A DNA stretch of 7,719 nt from Methylacidiphilum sp. (GCA_020718125.1 DYDC01000123.1:1-7719), one strand, 5' to 3'; positions 1 to 5,701 are shown, numbered from the stretch's first letter. The notes: generated by a model from the sequence alone, not told the origin. Made by a program: numbers and translations.

Positions 1-92
1 CCGGAGGCGCGATAGACAGACGCACGCTTGAGGAGGTAGGGTTCGCGATAGAAAGGCCGTTCGCCAAGCAGCGCCGGAGGCGCGATAGACAG
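1..92. repeat. Direct-repeat pair of small hairpin units, cut by the window edge
   Basis: A 19-bp sequence (CCGGAGGCGCGATAGACAG) occurs identically at 1-19 and 74-92, 73 bp apart. The second copy is preceded by GCG, giving a hairpin at 71-83 with stem GCGCC/GGCGC and loop GGA. The first copy is probably the same unit cut by the window edge. A weaker echo, CGCGATAGA, lies at 44-52. No start codon with a plausible ribosome binding site or recognisable protein was found here. This looks like the left part of a REP-like cluster that continues through 268. Confidence 0.7.
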
Positions 93-244
93 TAGCCCAC
101 GGCGTGAGCCGTGGGGATGAATCATCCGGATACAACAAGCCCCGGCAGGGGCGGCACAAAACGCGCCGGCGACCAGTCAATTCTTCCGCCCCTCCCGGGG
201 CTGTCGCGCGCGTTTATGAGTTCCACGGCTCACGCCGTGGGCTA
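93..244. repeat. REPIN-like composite inverted repeat downstream of the DUF2304 gene
   Basis: The outer arms, 93-114 and 223-244, are perfect 22-bp reverse complements. Each arm is itself a hairpin; the left one (96-115) has stem CCCACGGC/GCCGTGGG around loop GTGA. Nested inside is a second inverted pair, 138-154 and 186-202, 17 bp with one mismatch; each of these also forms a GCCCC/GGGGC hairpin. A third small palindrome, GGATGA-A-TCATCC, lies at 115-127. Paired, inverted, individually palindromic units are the defining architecture of REPINs, which are spread in trans by REP-associated tyrosine transposases; none is encoded here. The structure could also serve as the 3' end or mRNA-stability structure of the minus-strand operon that ends at 245. 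It lacks the uridine run of an intrinsic terminator. Confidence 0.75.
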
Positions 245-634
245 TCATCTTCCGCCGCTCCGCGGCTCAGACGATTCCGCCAACACGCTCTTCTGTTTTG
301 AATCGCCGGCCCGTTCCGCCTCGCGCAACGCCAGGTTCCGCACCAGCGCCGTCAACTGCTGCTCCACGTCGCGGATGCGGATGTAGAGGCGGAAGATGAA
401 ATAACACAGCGCGGCGACGGTCAGATACATCACCGCATCCGAACCGCGGTTCACGCCGAGCCACGTGGCCACGTGGCCGCTCAATGCGGGCCACAGGACA
501 GCCGCCGACGCGCCGATCCAAAGCGCGCAGAGCATGACCAGTTCGCGGGCCGTGATGTGGCCGTCGCGGAAGCGCAACACCACCCGCGAGAGCGCGAACA
601 TGAAGAAGAGAACGAGCAGCGCTTTGATGATCAT
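245..634 (-). CDS. DUF2304 family small membrane protein
   Basis: A 129-residue membrane protein with three predicted helices (about residues 2-21, 32-50 and 67-84), followed by an amphipathic, charged segment (85-108) containing IRIRDVEQQLTALVRNLAL. This pattern, with a W/P-rich second helix and a closing heptad-like stretch, matches DUF2304 (PF10066) proteins. Those are usually about 110-130 residues and commonly sit directly after a DPM1-like GT2 gene, as here. The biochemical role is not established; the pairing suggests a membrane partner or anchor for the soluble upstream glycosyltransferase, or a lipid-linked sugar translocation role (inference). The ATG at 634 is supported by a GAGGAG ribosome binding site 8 nt upstream. 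Only 19 nt separate it from the upstream stop codon. The last eight residues (SEPRSGGR) overlap a repeat-like palindrome and the stop codon abuts the REPIN, so the tail is probably not ancestral. Confidence 0.88.
   Translation of the reverse strand: MIIKALLVLFFMFALSRVVLRFRDGHITARELVMLCALWIGASAAVLWPALSGHVATWLGVNRGSDAVMYLTVAALCYFIFRLYIRIRDVEQQLTALVRNLALREAERAGDSKQKSVLAESSEPRSGGR
248..267 (-). repeat. REP-like palindrome inside the 3' end of the DUF2304 gene
   Basis: Positions 253-266 contain the palindrome GCCGC-TCC-GCGGC. Read on the minus strand, AGCCGCGGAGCGGCGGAAGA has the same plan as the non-coding unit at 71-92 (stem, GGA loop, purine-rich tail). Its tail GCGGAAGA is identical to that of the unit whose hairpin is at 186-202. 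Stem differences from 71-83 are compensatory (GCGCC/GGCGC against GCCGC/GCGGC), so pairing is kept while sequence changes. It encodes most of the final residues of the DUF2304 protein. Confidence 0.55.
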
Positions 635-642
635 GGCTTCAT

Positions 643-648
643 CTCCTC
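643..648 (-). promoter_or_regulatory. Ribosome binding site of the DUF2304 gene
   Basis: The minus strand reads GAGGAG with 8 nt to the ATG at 634. It lies immediately after the stop codon (654-656) of the upstream GT2 gene. This fixes the DUF2304 start and suggests the two genes are co-translated from one mRNA. Confidence 0.75.
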
Positions 649-653
649 GAAGT

Positions 654-1355
654 TCATCGTCGCAGCTTGTGCATCAGGAAGTCTATCGCGATCCGGATGC
701 TCGCCAGCGAACTCTGGCCTTTCCCCATCGAATAGCCACTGTAGCGAATCTTCACCGGCACCTCGCGGAACTTCACCCGCCGCCGCGCCAGTTCGTCCAG
801 AATCTCGGAGGCGTGGGCCATCTGGTCCTGGTGAATCTCGATCAGTTCCGCCACGTGCCGCGAAAAGGCGCGCAGCCCGTTGTGCGTGTCGCTGATCTTG
901 ATGCCGGAGACCAGCCGCGTGAACCAGACGCCGCCCCGCAACACCACGCGGCGCACCCACGGCATGTCCACCGTCTGCCCCAGGAACCTCGACCCCAGCG
1001 CCACCTCGCACTCGCCTCGCGCCACCGGCCCCACCAACGCCGCCAGATCGGCCGGATCATGCTGCCCGTCGCTGTCGAAAGTCACTATCACCCGCGCCCC
1101 TTGCGCCAGCGCGTAATCCATACCCGTGCGCAGCGCGGCGCCCTGGCCGCGGTTGATGAGATGCCTGAGCACCGTGGCGCCGGCGGCGCGCGCCTCCGCG
1201 GCGGTCGCGTCGTGCGAACCGTCGTCCACCACCACGACGTTCCGCGCACAGGCCAGCAGGCCCGCGACCACCCCGCGAATCACGCTCGCCTCGTTATAGG
1301 CGGGAACGACGACGAAAATGTCCGCTGCGAGAGGTTGAGTAGGCGCTGAAGACAT
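654..1355 (-). CDS. DPM1-like family 2 glycosyltransferase (polyprenyl-phosphate sugar synthase type)
   Basis: A 233-residue GT-A fold enzyme. Visible motifs are PAYNE (18-22), DDGS (44-47), NRGQGAALRTG (68-78), the metal/nucleotide-binding DSDGQHD (94-100), LGSRF (120-124), the DPM1-type SDTHNGLRAF (155-164), and EILDELARR then EVPVKIRYS near the C-terminus. These place it with dolichol/undecaprenyl-phosphate mannosyl- or glucosyltransferase-like GT2 proteins, which move a sugar from a nucleotide donor to a polyprenyl phosphate at the cytoplasmic membrane face. It lacks the C-terminal membrane helices of GtrB or ArnC, which fits with a separate DUF2304 partner next door. The donor sugar cannot be read from sequence. 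I chose the ATG at 1355 because the conserved domain begins about 12 residues later; the open frame continues upstream only as an overlap with the methyltransferase. An in-frame GTG at 1364 is an alternative, and neither has a strong ribosome binding site. The gap to the upstream gene is 52 nt. Confidence 0.9.
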   Translation of the reverse strand: MSSAPTQPLAADIFVVVPAYNEASVIRGVVAGLLACARNVVVVDDGSHDATAAEARAAGATVLRHLINRGQGAALRTGMDYALAQGARVIVTFDSDGQHDPADLAALVGPVARGECEVALGSRFLGQTVDMPWVRRVVLRGGVWFTRLVSGIKISDTHNGLRAFSRHVAELIEIHQDQMAHASEILDELARRRVKFREVPVKIRYSGYSMGKGQSSLASIRIAIDFLMHKLRR

Positions 1356-1407
1356 CGCGGCCACTCTAGGTTCAAGGCCAGCCCAGTCAAGCGCGGAGTG
1401 CGCCGCC

Positions 1408-2157
1408 TCAGACGAACAACACGCCGATGCCGCAGGAGCCTTGGTCGGCGTTCTCGATGAACTCCTGATGACGGCGGCCTTGCTTGATCTCGTTCCAGAA
1501 ACGGTCCACGTGGCAATCGAGTTCCGCGACGTGCTTGCAGACATCATGGAACGCGATGACGCCGCCGGGCGCGACCAGCGGGGCGTAAAGTTCATAGTCC
1601 TTCTTCACGCCCTCGTAGCTGTGGTCGCCGTCGAGGAAAAGAAAATCAACCTGTTTGGCGGACAATAGAGCCTCGACCTCGCGCACGGTGTCTGGATCGT
1701 GCGAATCGCGCCGCAGCAGGTGCAGCCGCTGGCCGGGCGCGGCGAAGGACTGGTAGAGCGGCGTCTTCCACGCCGGATAGCCGCCGCCGTGAATGCCCGC
1801 CGGCAGGTCCACGCTCACGATGGTGGCCTCCGGCGCGGCCAGGGCGCACCAGATGAACAGCGTGCCGCCCGTGGCCGTGCCCACCTCGACCACGGTCTTT
1901 GGCTTCCGGTCGCAGACGAGCGTGGCGAGTTGGAGAATCTCGGACCGCGCCTGCTGGGGGCGGATCAGGCCGCCACAGACGCTCGCGCTGAAGTCCACCA
2001 CGGCCGCTGGCTCGGGACGCAGCCCACGGCGCTCGGCGGCGAAGCGGCGCGCGTCCCGCATCTGGCGCAGGTAGAGGAAAAACTTTTTGACCAGAGACAC
2101 CACGCCCTCCTGCCGGACAATGCGCCAGGCCGTTGCCAATTCGTAGTTTCGTTTCAT
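1408..2157 (-). CDS. Class I SAM-dependent methyltransferase (Methyltransf_24 / CmcI-like)
   Basis: A 249-residue protein with a Rossmann methyltransferase core. Motif I is VVEVGTATGG (89-98), the acidic residue after strand 2 is in VSVDLP (114-119), and LDGDHSYEGVKKDYE (175-189) and GGVIAFHDV (198-206) follow. LDGDHSY...D plus a downstream HD is typical of Methyltransf_24 and cephalosporin-hydroxylase-like (CmcI) methyltransferases, which are often found in polysaccharide loci. The HD/DGDH residues may bind a metal. A sugar or glycan O-methyltransferase role is inferred from the neighbours. The N-terminal 60 residues are basic and helical without a clear domain. I chose the ATG at 2157 (MKRNYELA) over a longer open frame starting at 2226, because those extra residues are encoded by one arm of the intergenic inverted repeat. 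AAGGA lies about 12 nt upstream, slightly long spacing. Confidence 0.86.
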   Translation of the reverse strand: MKRNYELATAWRIVRQEGVVSLVKKFFLYLRQMRDARRFAAERRGLRPEPAAVVDFSASVCGGLIRPQQARSEILQLATLVCDRKPKTVVEVGTATGGTLFIWCALAAPEATIVSVDLPAGIHGGGYPAWKTPLYQSFAAPGQRLHLLRRDSHDPDTVREVEALLSAKQVDFLFLDGDHSYEGVKKDYELYAPLVAPGGVIAFHDVCKHVAELDCHVDRFWNEIKQGRRHQEFIENADQGSCGIGVLFV

Positions 2158-2191
2158 CAGCGTCGTGTTTCCTTCACCGAATACGAAGCCG

Positions 2192-2266
2192 GCTGTAGCG
2201 GCGGTCTCTGACCGCCGGCCGTTCATTCCGTGCCGGATTTCGGCGGTCAGAGACCGCCGCTACAGC
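2192..2266. repeat. 26-bp perfect inverted repeat (second REPIN-like family)
   Basis: Arms 2192-2217 and 2241-2266 are perfect 26-bp reverse complements around a 23-bp spacer. Each arm contains its own hairpin, GGCGGTC-TCT-GACCGCC (left copy 2200-2216). The sequence differs from the repeats at 1-268, so two palindromic families occur in one locus. It lies in the 132-bp gap between the WbbL-like GT2 stop (2290) and the methyltransferase start (2157). The full cruciform or RNA stem would sit in the operon's mRNA, where it could protect the upstream message or attenuate the downstream one. No U-run follows, so a classical intrinsic terminator is unlikely. Confidence 0.85.
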
Positions 2267-2289
2267 ATCCGTCATGGTTTGGAACTGGT

Positions 2290-3393
2290 TCAAATGCTCT
2301 CGCGGAAAAACTCGCGGGTCCGGATGCCCGTGATCCAGCAATAGGCATGGAAAAGTCTGTTCATGACCCGGACCATGCCCCGCGAGATCGGGCCTGTGCC
2401 CAGATCGGGTTCGTTGAACTTGCAGCTCATCAGCCGGATGATGTCGCGATCGGGAACCTTGCGCTGGGCCTGGATGGCCCGTCGTTTGGCCGCGACAAGC
2501 TTGAGATTGCCCAGAATCCACCCGACGGCCTTGAGCACAGCGAGGAAGCGCGGCGGCTCGTAAACGACGCGCGCGAGCTGTGTCAGGCACAACAACGGTC
2601 CGACACGCAGGAGGTTGGTCCAGTGATAGAAGAGCAGGAAGTTGAGCATCATGTTCTTCGCGCCGTGGAAACAGACCAGGTCGCGGATCGCCTTGTTCTG
2701 GCTCCTGACGCTCGATCCATGATGCAGAATGCGGGCCGTGGTGCATAACAGGAAGCCCCTTCCCCGCAGCCGGATTCGCCATCCCAGGCAAGCATCCTCG
2801 GCATAGGCGAAATACACGTCATCGAATGGCTCGCCGAGTTCCTCCTTGCTGTAGATCAGCGACGCCACGCCCGCATAGAAGACATTCTTCAACGGGGAAT
2901 GTTCCTCCTGCTCCGTCTGCCGCACGATGATGGTCTCGCCGCAGAGGCTCATCGTCGGCTTGAGCATGTCCTTGTTCACGAAATCGAGGAGAATGTGCTC
3001 CGCGCCGATGTTGAGCACCAAGCCGCCGACGGCGGCCACAGTCCCGCAATTGGCCTCATACGTTTCCTTCAGCGTTTGCAGCCAGCCCGGCAGCGCTTCC
3101 GTGTCGTTGTTGAGCATCACGATCAGCCGTCCCCGGGCGTGCCGCACACCGAGGTTGTTGCCTCCGGAACAACCCGTGTTGACCGGGTGGGCAATCACCC
3201 TCAGCTTGCCGCTCGCGATGGCGGCCGGAAACGTCTGCTCCAGCAACTGCAACGAGTCATCCGCCGAAGCGTTGTCCACCATGACGATCTCGAAGTCCTG
3301 GAACTCCTGCGCAAGCAGCGAATTCACACACCGCTCCAGGAACCTCCGGCCGTTGAAATTCGCAACGACAATCGAGATCAACGGGTTGTTCAT
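2290..3393 (-). CDS. Family 2 glycosyltransferase, WbbL/rhamnosyltransferase-like
   Basis: A 367-residue enzyme with an N-terminal GT-A domain. Motifs are ISIVVANFNG (6-15), VDNASADDS (39-47), HPVNTGCSGGNN (69-80), NNDTE as the DXD-equivalent (95-99), and FAYAEDACLGWRIRLRG (195-211), where E199-D200 is the likely catalytic-base region. This order is typical of the WbbL/RfbN-like GT2 branch that includes dTDP-rhamnosyltransferases of O-antigen and mycolyl-arabinogalactan pathways. That fits with rmlBA in the same locus, but donor specificity is not certain. After the domain, residues 240-305 hold amphipathic or hydrophobic stretches consistent with membrane attachment, then a basic linker and a short C-terminal region. 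I chose the ATG at 3393 because the first strand starts five residues later; the frame also opens at a TTG (3408). No good ribosome binding site is visible for either. It appears to be the first gene of the four-gene minus-strand run. Confidence 0.88.
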   Translation of the reverse strand: MNNPLISIVVANFNGRRFLERCVNSLLAQEFQDFEIVMVDNASADDSLQLLEQTFPAAIASGKLRVIAHPVNTGCSGGNNLGVRHARGRLIVMLNNDTEALPGWLQTLKETYEANCGTVAAVGGLVLNIGAEHILLDFVNKDMLKPTMSLCGETIIVRQTEQEEHSPLKNVFYAGVASLIYSKEELGEPFDDVYFAYAEDACLGWRIRLRGRGFLLCTTARILHHGSSVRSQNKAIRDLVCFHGAKNMMLNFLLFYHWTNLLRVGPLLCLTQLARVVYEPPRFLAVLKAVGWILGNLKLVAAKRRAIQAQRKVPDRDIIRLMSCKFNEPDLGTGPISRGMVRVMNRLFHAYCWITGIRTREFFRESI

Positions 3394-3500
3394 CGTGTCA
3401 TCGCCCAAGGTGGAAGACTCCCGTGCGCGCCGGTCAGGCGGGCGCGACCGACGACAGGAAGGCAGGTTTGAGTTGCTGGGGCTTGATGGCCATCGCGGCC

Positions 3501-3529
3501 ATTCTTCGGGGCGGCGTCCGGCGCGTCAA
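3501..3529 (-). promoter_or_regulatory. Candidate promoter for the GT2-methyltransferase-GT2-DUF2304 run
   Basis: On the minus strand, TTGACG (3524-3529, 5/6 to the -35 consensus) is followed after exactly 17 bp by AAGAAT (3501-3506, 4/6 to TATAAT). It would start transcription near 3494, giving a leader of about 100 nt before the ATG at 3393. It is a pattern match only, in GC-rich DNA where the native consensus is not known. Confidence 0.3.
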
Positions 3530-3590
3530 GAGCGGATTTGCCTTCCACGGCTTGGGCGGACTGCATCCGGGGCCATGCCCGCGCGGAGCC

Positions 3591-3619
3591 TTTACAAGCC
3601 CGTGACAATGGGCCATAAA
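3591..3619 (+). promoter_or_regulatory. Candidate promoter for the plus-strand GT-C gene
   Basis: TTTACA (3591-3596, 5/6 to TTGACA) and CATAAA (3614-3619, 4/6 to TATAAT) are separated by exactly 17 bp. The -10 sits in a short AT-rich patch (CATAAAAAT) that stands out from its surroundings. A start near 3626 would leave about 34 nt before the ATG at 3660 but only about 7 nt before the GTG at 3633, which favours the ATG as the real start codon. Confidence 0.4.
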
Positions 3620-3659
3620 AATCCGGCGCGAAGTGCCCGATGAGGGCGCCACACAGACA

Positions 3660-4979
3660 ATGCGACCGGGAAAACTCCAAGCTTGGACACGACTGCTGGA
3701 CGACCCCGCCTCCGCCCGGCGGCTGGCTTGGACCATCTTCCTCACGGGCCTGTTCTTGCGGGTTGCCACCATCCTTGCGGTCCACGACTGGACCCGCCCG
3801 CGAACATGGGAATTCGGCGAGATCGTGAACAACCTGCTTGCCGGCAAAGGCTACAGCTACGAAGGATGGTATCTCCCGCTCCGCGAGACGGCCTGCTACG
3901 CCCCGCTCTATGTGTTTCTGAGTTACTTCGTCCGGCTGGCCTGCGGCGCTGCGGGCTTCGCCGTCATCCAGTGCATCCAAGCCGCCGCCGGCGCGCTGGG
4001 GGCGCTGCTGCTCTTTTTCCTCGGTCGGCGGGTCTTTGACCAGCGCACGGGTCTCTGGGCCGGCCTTGTGCTGGCGGCCAACCCGATTCACGCCTACATG
4101 GTCACACAGATGCTCCCCATCATCTTGATCGAGACCGGGCTGATTGCAGCGGTGTTGGCGTGCCAGATTCTCACGGAGACCCGCGCTGTCCGCTGGGCGG
4201 TCATTCTGGGCGCGATCCTCGGGCTGGCGCTGTTGACGGAACCAGCCATCCTCTGCTTCGTGCCGGTCGCCATCGCGTGGCCGCTGCTGACCCGGCTGCG
4301 AGATTGGAAACGCGGCCTTGTCCTCGCCGCCACTGTCGCCGCGGCCACCACCGTTGTCATCTCGCCCTGGACCATCCGCAATTACATGCTCTTCCAGCGC
4401 ATCATCCCCATCCGCGACGCGAGCGGCTGCATCCTGTGGCTCGGCAACCATCCCGGCGCCACCGGCACCCTGACCTGCCTCAACGCCCAAGGCGAACTGG
4501 TCGCGCCGGGAGAGCCGTTACCACCGGATGTCGCGCAAAAGCTCCACACAATGCGCGAGCCGGAGGCTTACGAGGAACTGGGCCGCATCGCATGGGAGTA
4601 TATCCGGGCGCATCCCGGCGAGACGCTGCTGCTCGACCTGAAAAAAGCCTTCTACTTCTGGTGGTTCCCATTCTGGATCAACTGCCCGACCTGCGCGAAG
4701 GGCAACTTCTTCACCACGTTCCACCATCTCGAAAACGTGCCGTGGGCCTTCGTGCTCATCACGGCCTTCGTTGGCGCGATCCTCGCCCGCTCGCAATGGC
4801 GTCGCTGGCTGCTGCTGGTGATGCCGATGCTCCTCTACACCATGACCTACGCGGCGTTGCAGATCGGGAACAATTGCCGTTACCGGCTGTCCATCGAGTG
4901 CCTCGTGATGGTCTTCTCCGGCGTGACGCTGGCGTGGCTGACGCAACTGTGGGAAGCGCGCCAACCGGCTAGACCTTGA
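3660..4979 (+). CDS. GT-C family membrane glycosyltransferase (PMT_2 / GT39, ArnT-like)
   Basis: A 439-residue polytopic membrane protein, the only plus-strand gene here. Helix 1 (about 21-41) leads into a periplasmic loop with WEFGEIVNNLLAGKGYS (50-66); its acidic residues match the position of the conserved catalytic acid in GT-C enzymes. Next comes the PLY segment (82-84) that follows this loop in PMT_2 proteins, then hydrophobic stretches at about 99-122, 131-147, 152-171, 178-210 and 218-236. The PMT_2 landmark PWTIRN (236-241) and GNHPGATG (262-269) follow, then a soluble loop (270-325), final helices, and RYRL (407-410), the usual closing signature. Such enzymes transfer a sugar from a polyprenyl-phosphate donor to lipid A, glycan or protein outside the inner membrane. 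Acceptor and sugar are not predictable. The ATG at 3660 is preferred on promoter geometry; GTG 3633 would add nine residues. Its 3' end overlaps convergent rmlA by 11 bp. Confidence 0.85.
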   Translation: MRPGKLQAWTRLLDDPASARRLAWTIFLTGLFLRVATILAVHDWTRPRTWEFGEIVNNLLAGKGYSYEGWYLPLRETACYAPLYVFLSYFVRLACGAAGFAVIQCIQAAAGALGALLLFFLGRRVFDQRTGLWAGLVLAANPIHAYMVTQMLPIILIETGLIAAVLACQILTETRAVRWAVILGAILGLALLTEPAILCFVPVAIAWPLLTRLRDWKRGLVLAATVAAATTVVISPWTIRNYMLFQRIIPIRDASGCILWLGNHPGATGTLTCLNAQGELVAPGEPLPPDVAQKLHTMREPEAYEELGRIAWEYIRAHPGETLLLDLKKAFYFWWFPFWINCPTCAKGNFFTTFHHLENVPWAFVLITAFVGAILARSQWRRWLLLVMPMLLYTMTYAALQIGNNCRYRLSIECLVMVFSGVTLAWLTQLWEARQPARP

Positions 4980-5691
4980 ACTCCTCCGCGAACATCAGTT
5001 CGTTCGCGAGCTTGTAGCTCTCGAACGTGCCCGCATCCGTCCACCAGCCCTTGAGCACGTCGTAGGTGAGCTGGCCCTTGCGGATGTAGGCGTTGTTGAC
5101 GTCGGTGATCTCCAGTTCGCCGCGGCCGCTGGGCTTGAGCGTCTTGACGGCTTCGAACACCGAGCTGTCATACATGTAGATACCCGTGACGGCCATGTTG
5201 CTCTTCGGCTTCTTCGGCTTCTCCTCGATGCCAATCACCCTGCCGGATTTCAGTTCCGCCACGCCGTAACGCTGCGGGTCGCGCGCCTCTTTCAACAGGA
5301 TTTTCGCGCCCGTCTTCTGCTTCTTGAAACTGGCGACATACGGGCTGATGTCGTCCTGGAAGATGTTGTCGCCCAAGATGACCATCACGTGGCCGTCATG
5401 GACGAAGTTCCGCGCCAGCCCCACCGCCTGCGCGATGCCGCCCGCCTCGTCCTGAACGCGGTAGGTGAACTCGCAGCCGTAGGCGCGTCCGCTGCCGAGC
5501 AGCCCGACCACCGCGTCCATGTGCTCGACACCGGTGACGATCATGATCTCGTGAATGCCCGCCTGTTTCAGCTTCTCGATGGGATGCACGATCATCGGCT
5601 TGCGCCCCACCGGCAGCAGATGCTTGTTCGTCACCTTCGTCAACGGAAACAGCCGCGACCCCGTTCCACCGGCCAGAATCAGTCCTTTCAT
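4969..5691 (-). CDS. rmlA: Glucose-1-phosphate thymidylyltransferase, short form
   Basis: A 240-residue nucleotidyltransferase that makes dTDP-glucose from dTTP and glucose-1-phosphate, the first step to dTDP-rhamnose and other dTDP-deoxysugars. The N-terminal GGTGSRLFPLT (8-18) is the nucleotide-binding loop and NKHLLPVGRKPMI (22-34) follows. LGDNIF (106-111) carries metal-binding D108. EEKP (156-159) carries the conserved lysine K158. TGIYMYD (169-175), GRGELEITDVNNAYI (189-203) and WWTDAGTFES (216-225), with the second metal aspartate D219, complete the core. It is about 50 residues shorter than the roughly 290-residue enterobacterial RmlA and lacks the C-terminal extension; short forms of this type are a recognised branch. 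The ATG at 5691 is confirmed by GAGGA 5 nt upstream. It follows rmlB by 12 nt, so the two are surely co-transcribed. A 9-bp tandem duplication (5203-5220) encodes KPKKPK after the active-site lysine. Confidence 0.93.
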   Translation of the reverse strand: MKGLILAGGTGSRLFPLTKVTNKHLLPVGRKPMIVHPIEKLKQAGIHEIMIVTGVEHMDAVVGLLGSGRAYGCEFTYRVQDEAGGIAQAVGLARNFVHDGHVMVILGDNIFQDDISPYVASFKKQKTGAKILLKEARDPQRYGVAELKSGRVIGIEEKPKKPKSNMAVTGIYMYDSSVFEAVKTLKPSGRGELEITDVNNAYIRKGQLTYDVLKGWWTDAGTFESYKLANELMFAEEFKV

Positions 5692-5696
5692 AATCG

Positions 5697-5701
5697 TCCT
5701 C
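5697..5701 (-). promoter_or_regulatory. Ribosome binding site of rmlA
   Basis: The minus strand reads GAGGA, 5 nt before the rmlA ATG. It lies just downstream of the rmlB stop codon (TAG, 5704-5706), in the 12-nt gap between the two genes. This supports translation of rmlA from the rmlBA message. Confidence 0.7.

Larger units (their letters stand above)
3394..3659. other. Divergent intergenic region
   Basis: A 266-bp gap lies between the outward-facing starts of the WbbL-like GT2 and the GT-C glycosyltransferase. It holds one candidate sigma-70-type promoter in each direction and a small TGGCC-ATCGC-GGCCA palindrome near 3487-3501. No RNA gene or further convincing coding sequence was seen. 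Open frames on the minus strand across it are continuations of antisense frames from inside the GT-C gene. Confidence 0.6.

Noticed and set aside
1..92. Possible CRISPR array from repeated 19-mers
   Set aside because: Only two copies, the repeat unit is short, the 54-bp interval is not spacer-like, and the unit is a REP-style hairpin fused to other palindromes.
465..1349. Long open frame (294 codons) on the plus strand opposite the DPM1-like GT2 and the DUF2304 start
   Set aside because: Its product is rich in His, Arg and Pro with no domain, and it lies antisense to two well-supported genes. Typical GC-rich antisense artefact.
2158..2226. Longer methyltransferase start at 2226
   Set aside because: The added residues would be encoded by one arm of the intergenic inverted repeat and precede the better start MKRNYELA at 2157.
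2192..2266. Intrinsic (Rho-independent) terminator
   Set aside because: The stem is strong but no T-run follows on either strand, and each arm is itself a hairpin, which fits with a REPIN better.
3390..4490. Open frame of 366 codons on the minus strand antisense to the GT-C gene
   Set aside because: The translation is low-complexity (Gly, Asp, Glu, Arg), has no motif, and is fully explained by the codon pattern of the GT-C gene on the other strand.
4160..4972. Second plus-strand frame of 270 codons within the GT-C gene
   Set aside because: Arg/His/Pro-rich frame-shifted shadow of the membrane protein, with no domain of its own.
5203..5220. 9-bp tandem duplication in rmlA
   Set aside because: It encodes KPKKPK in the ordinary EEKPKxPKS region of the family without adding length, so it looks like coincidental codon repetition.
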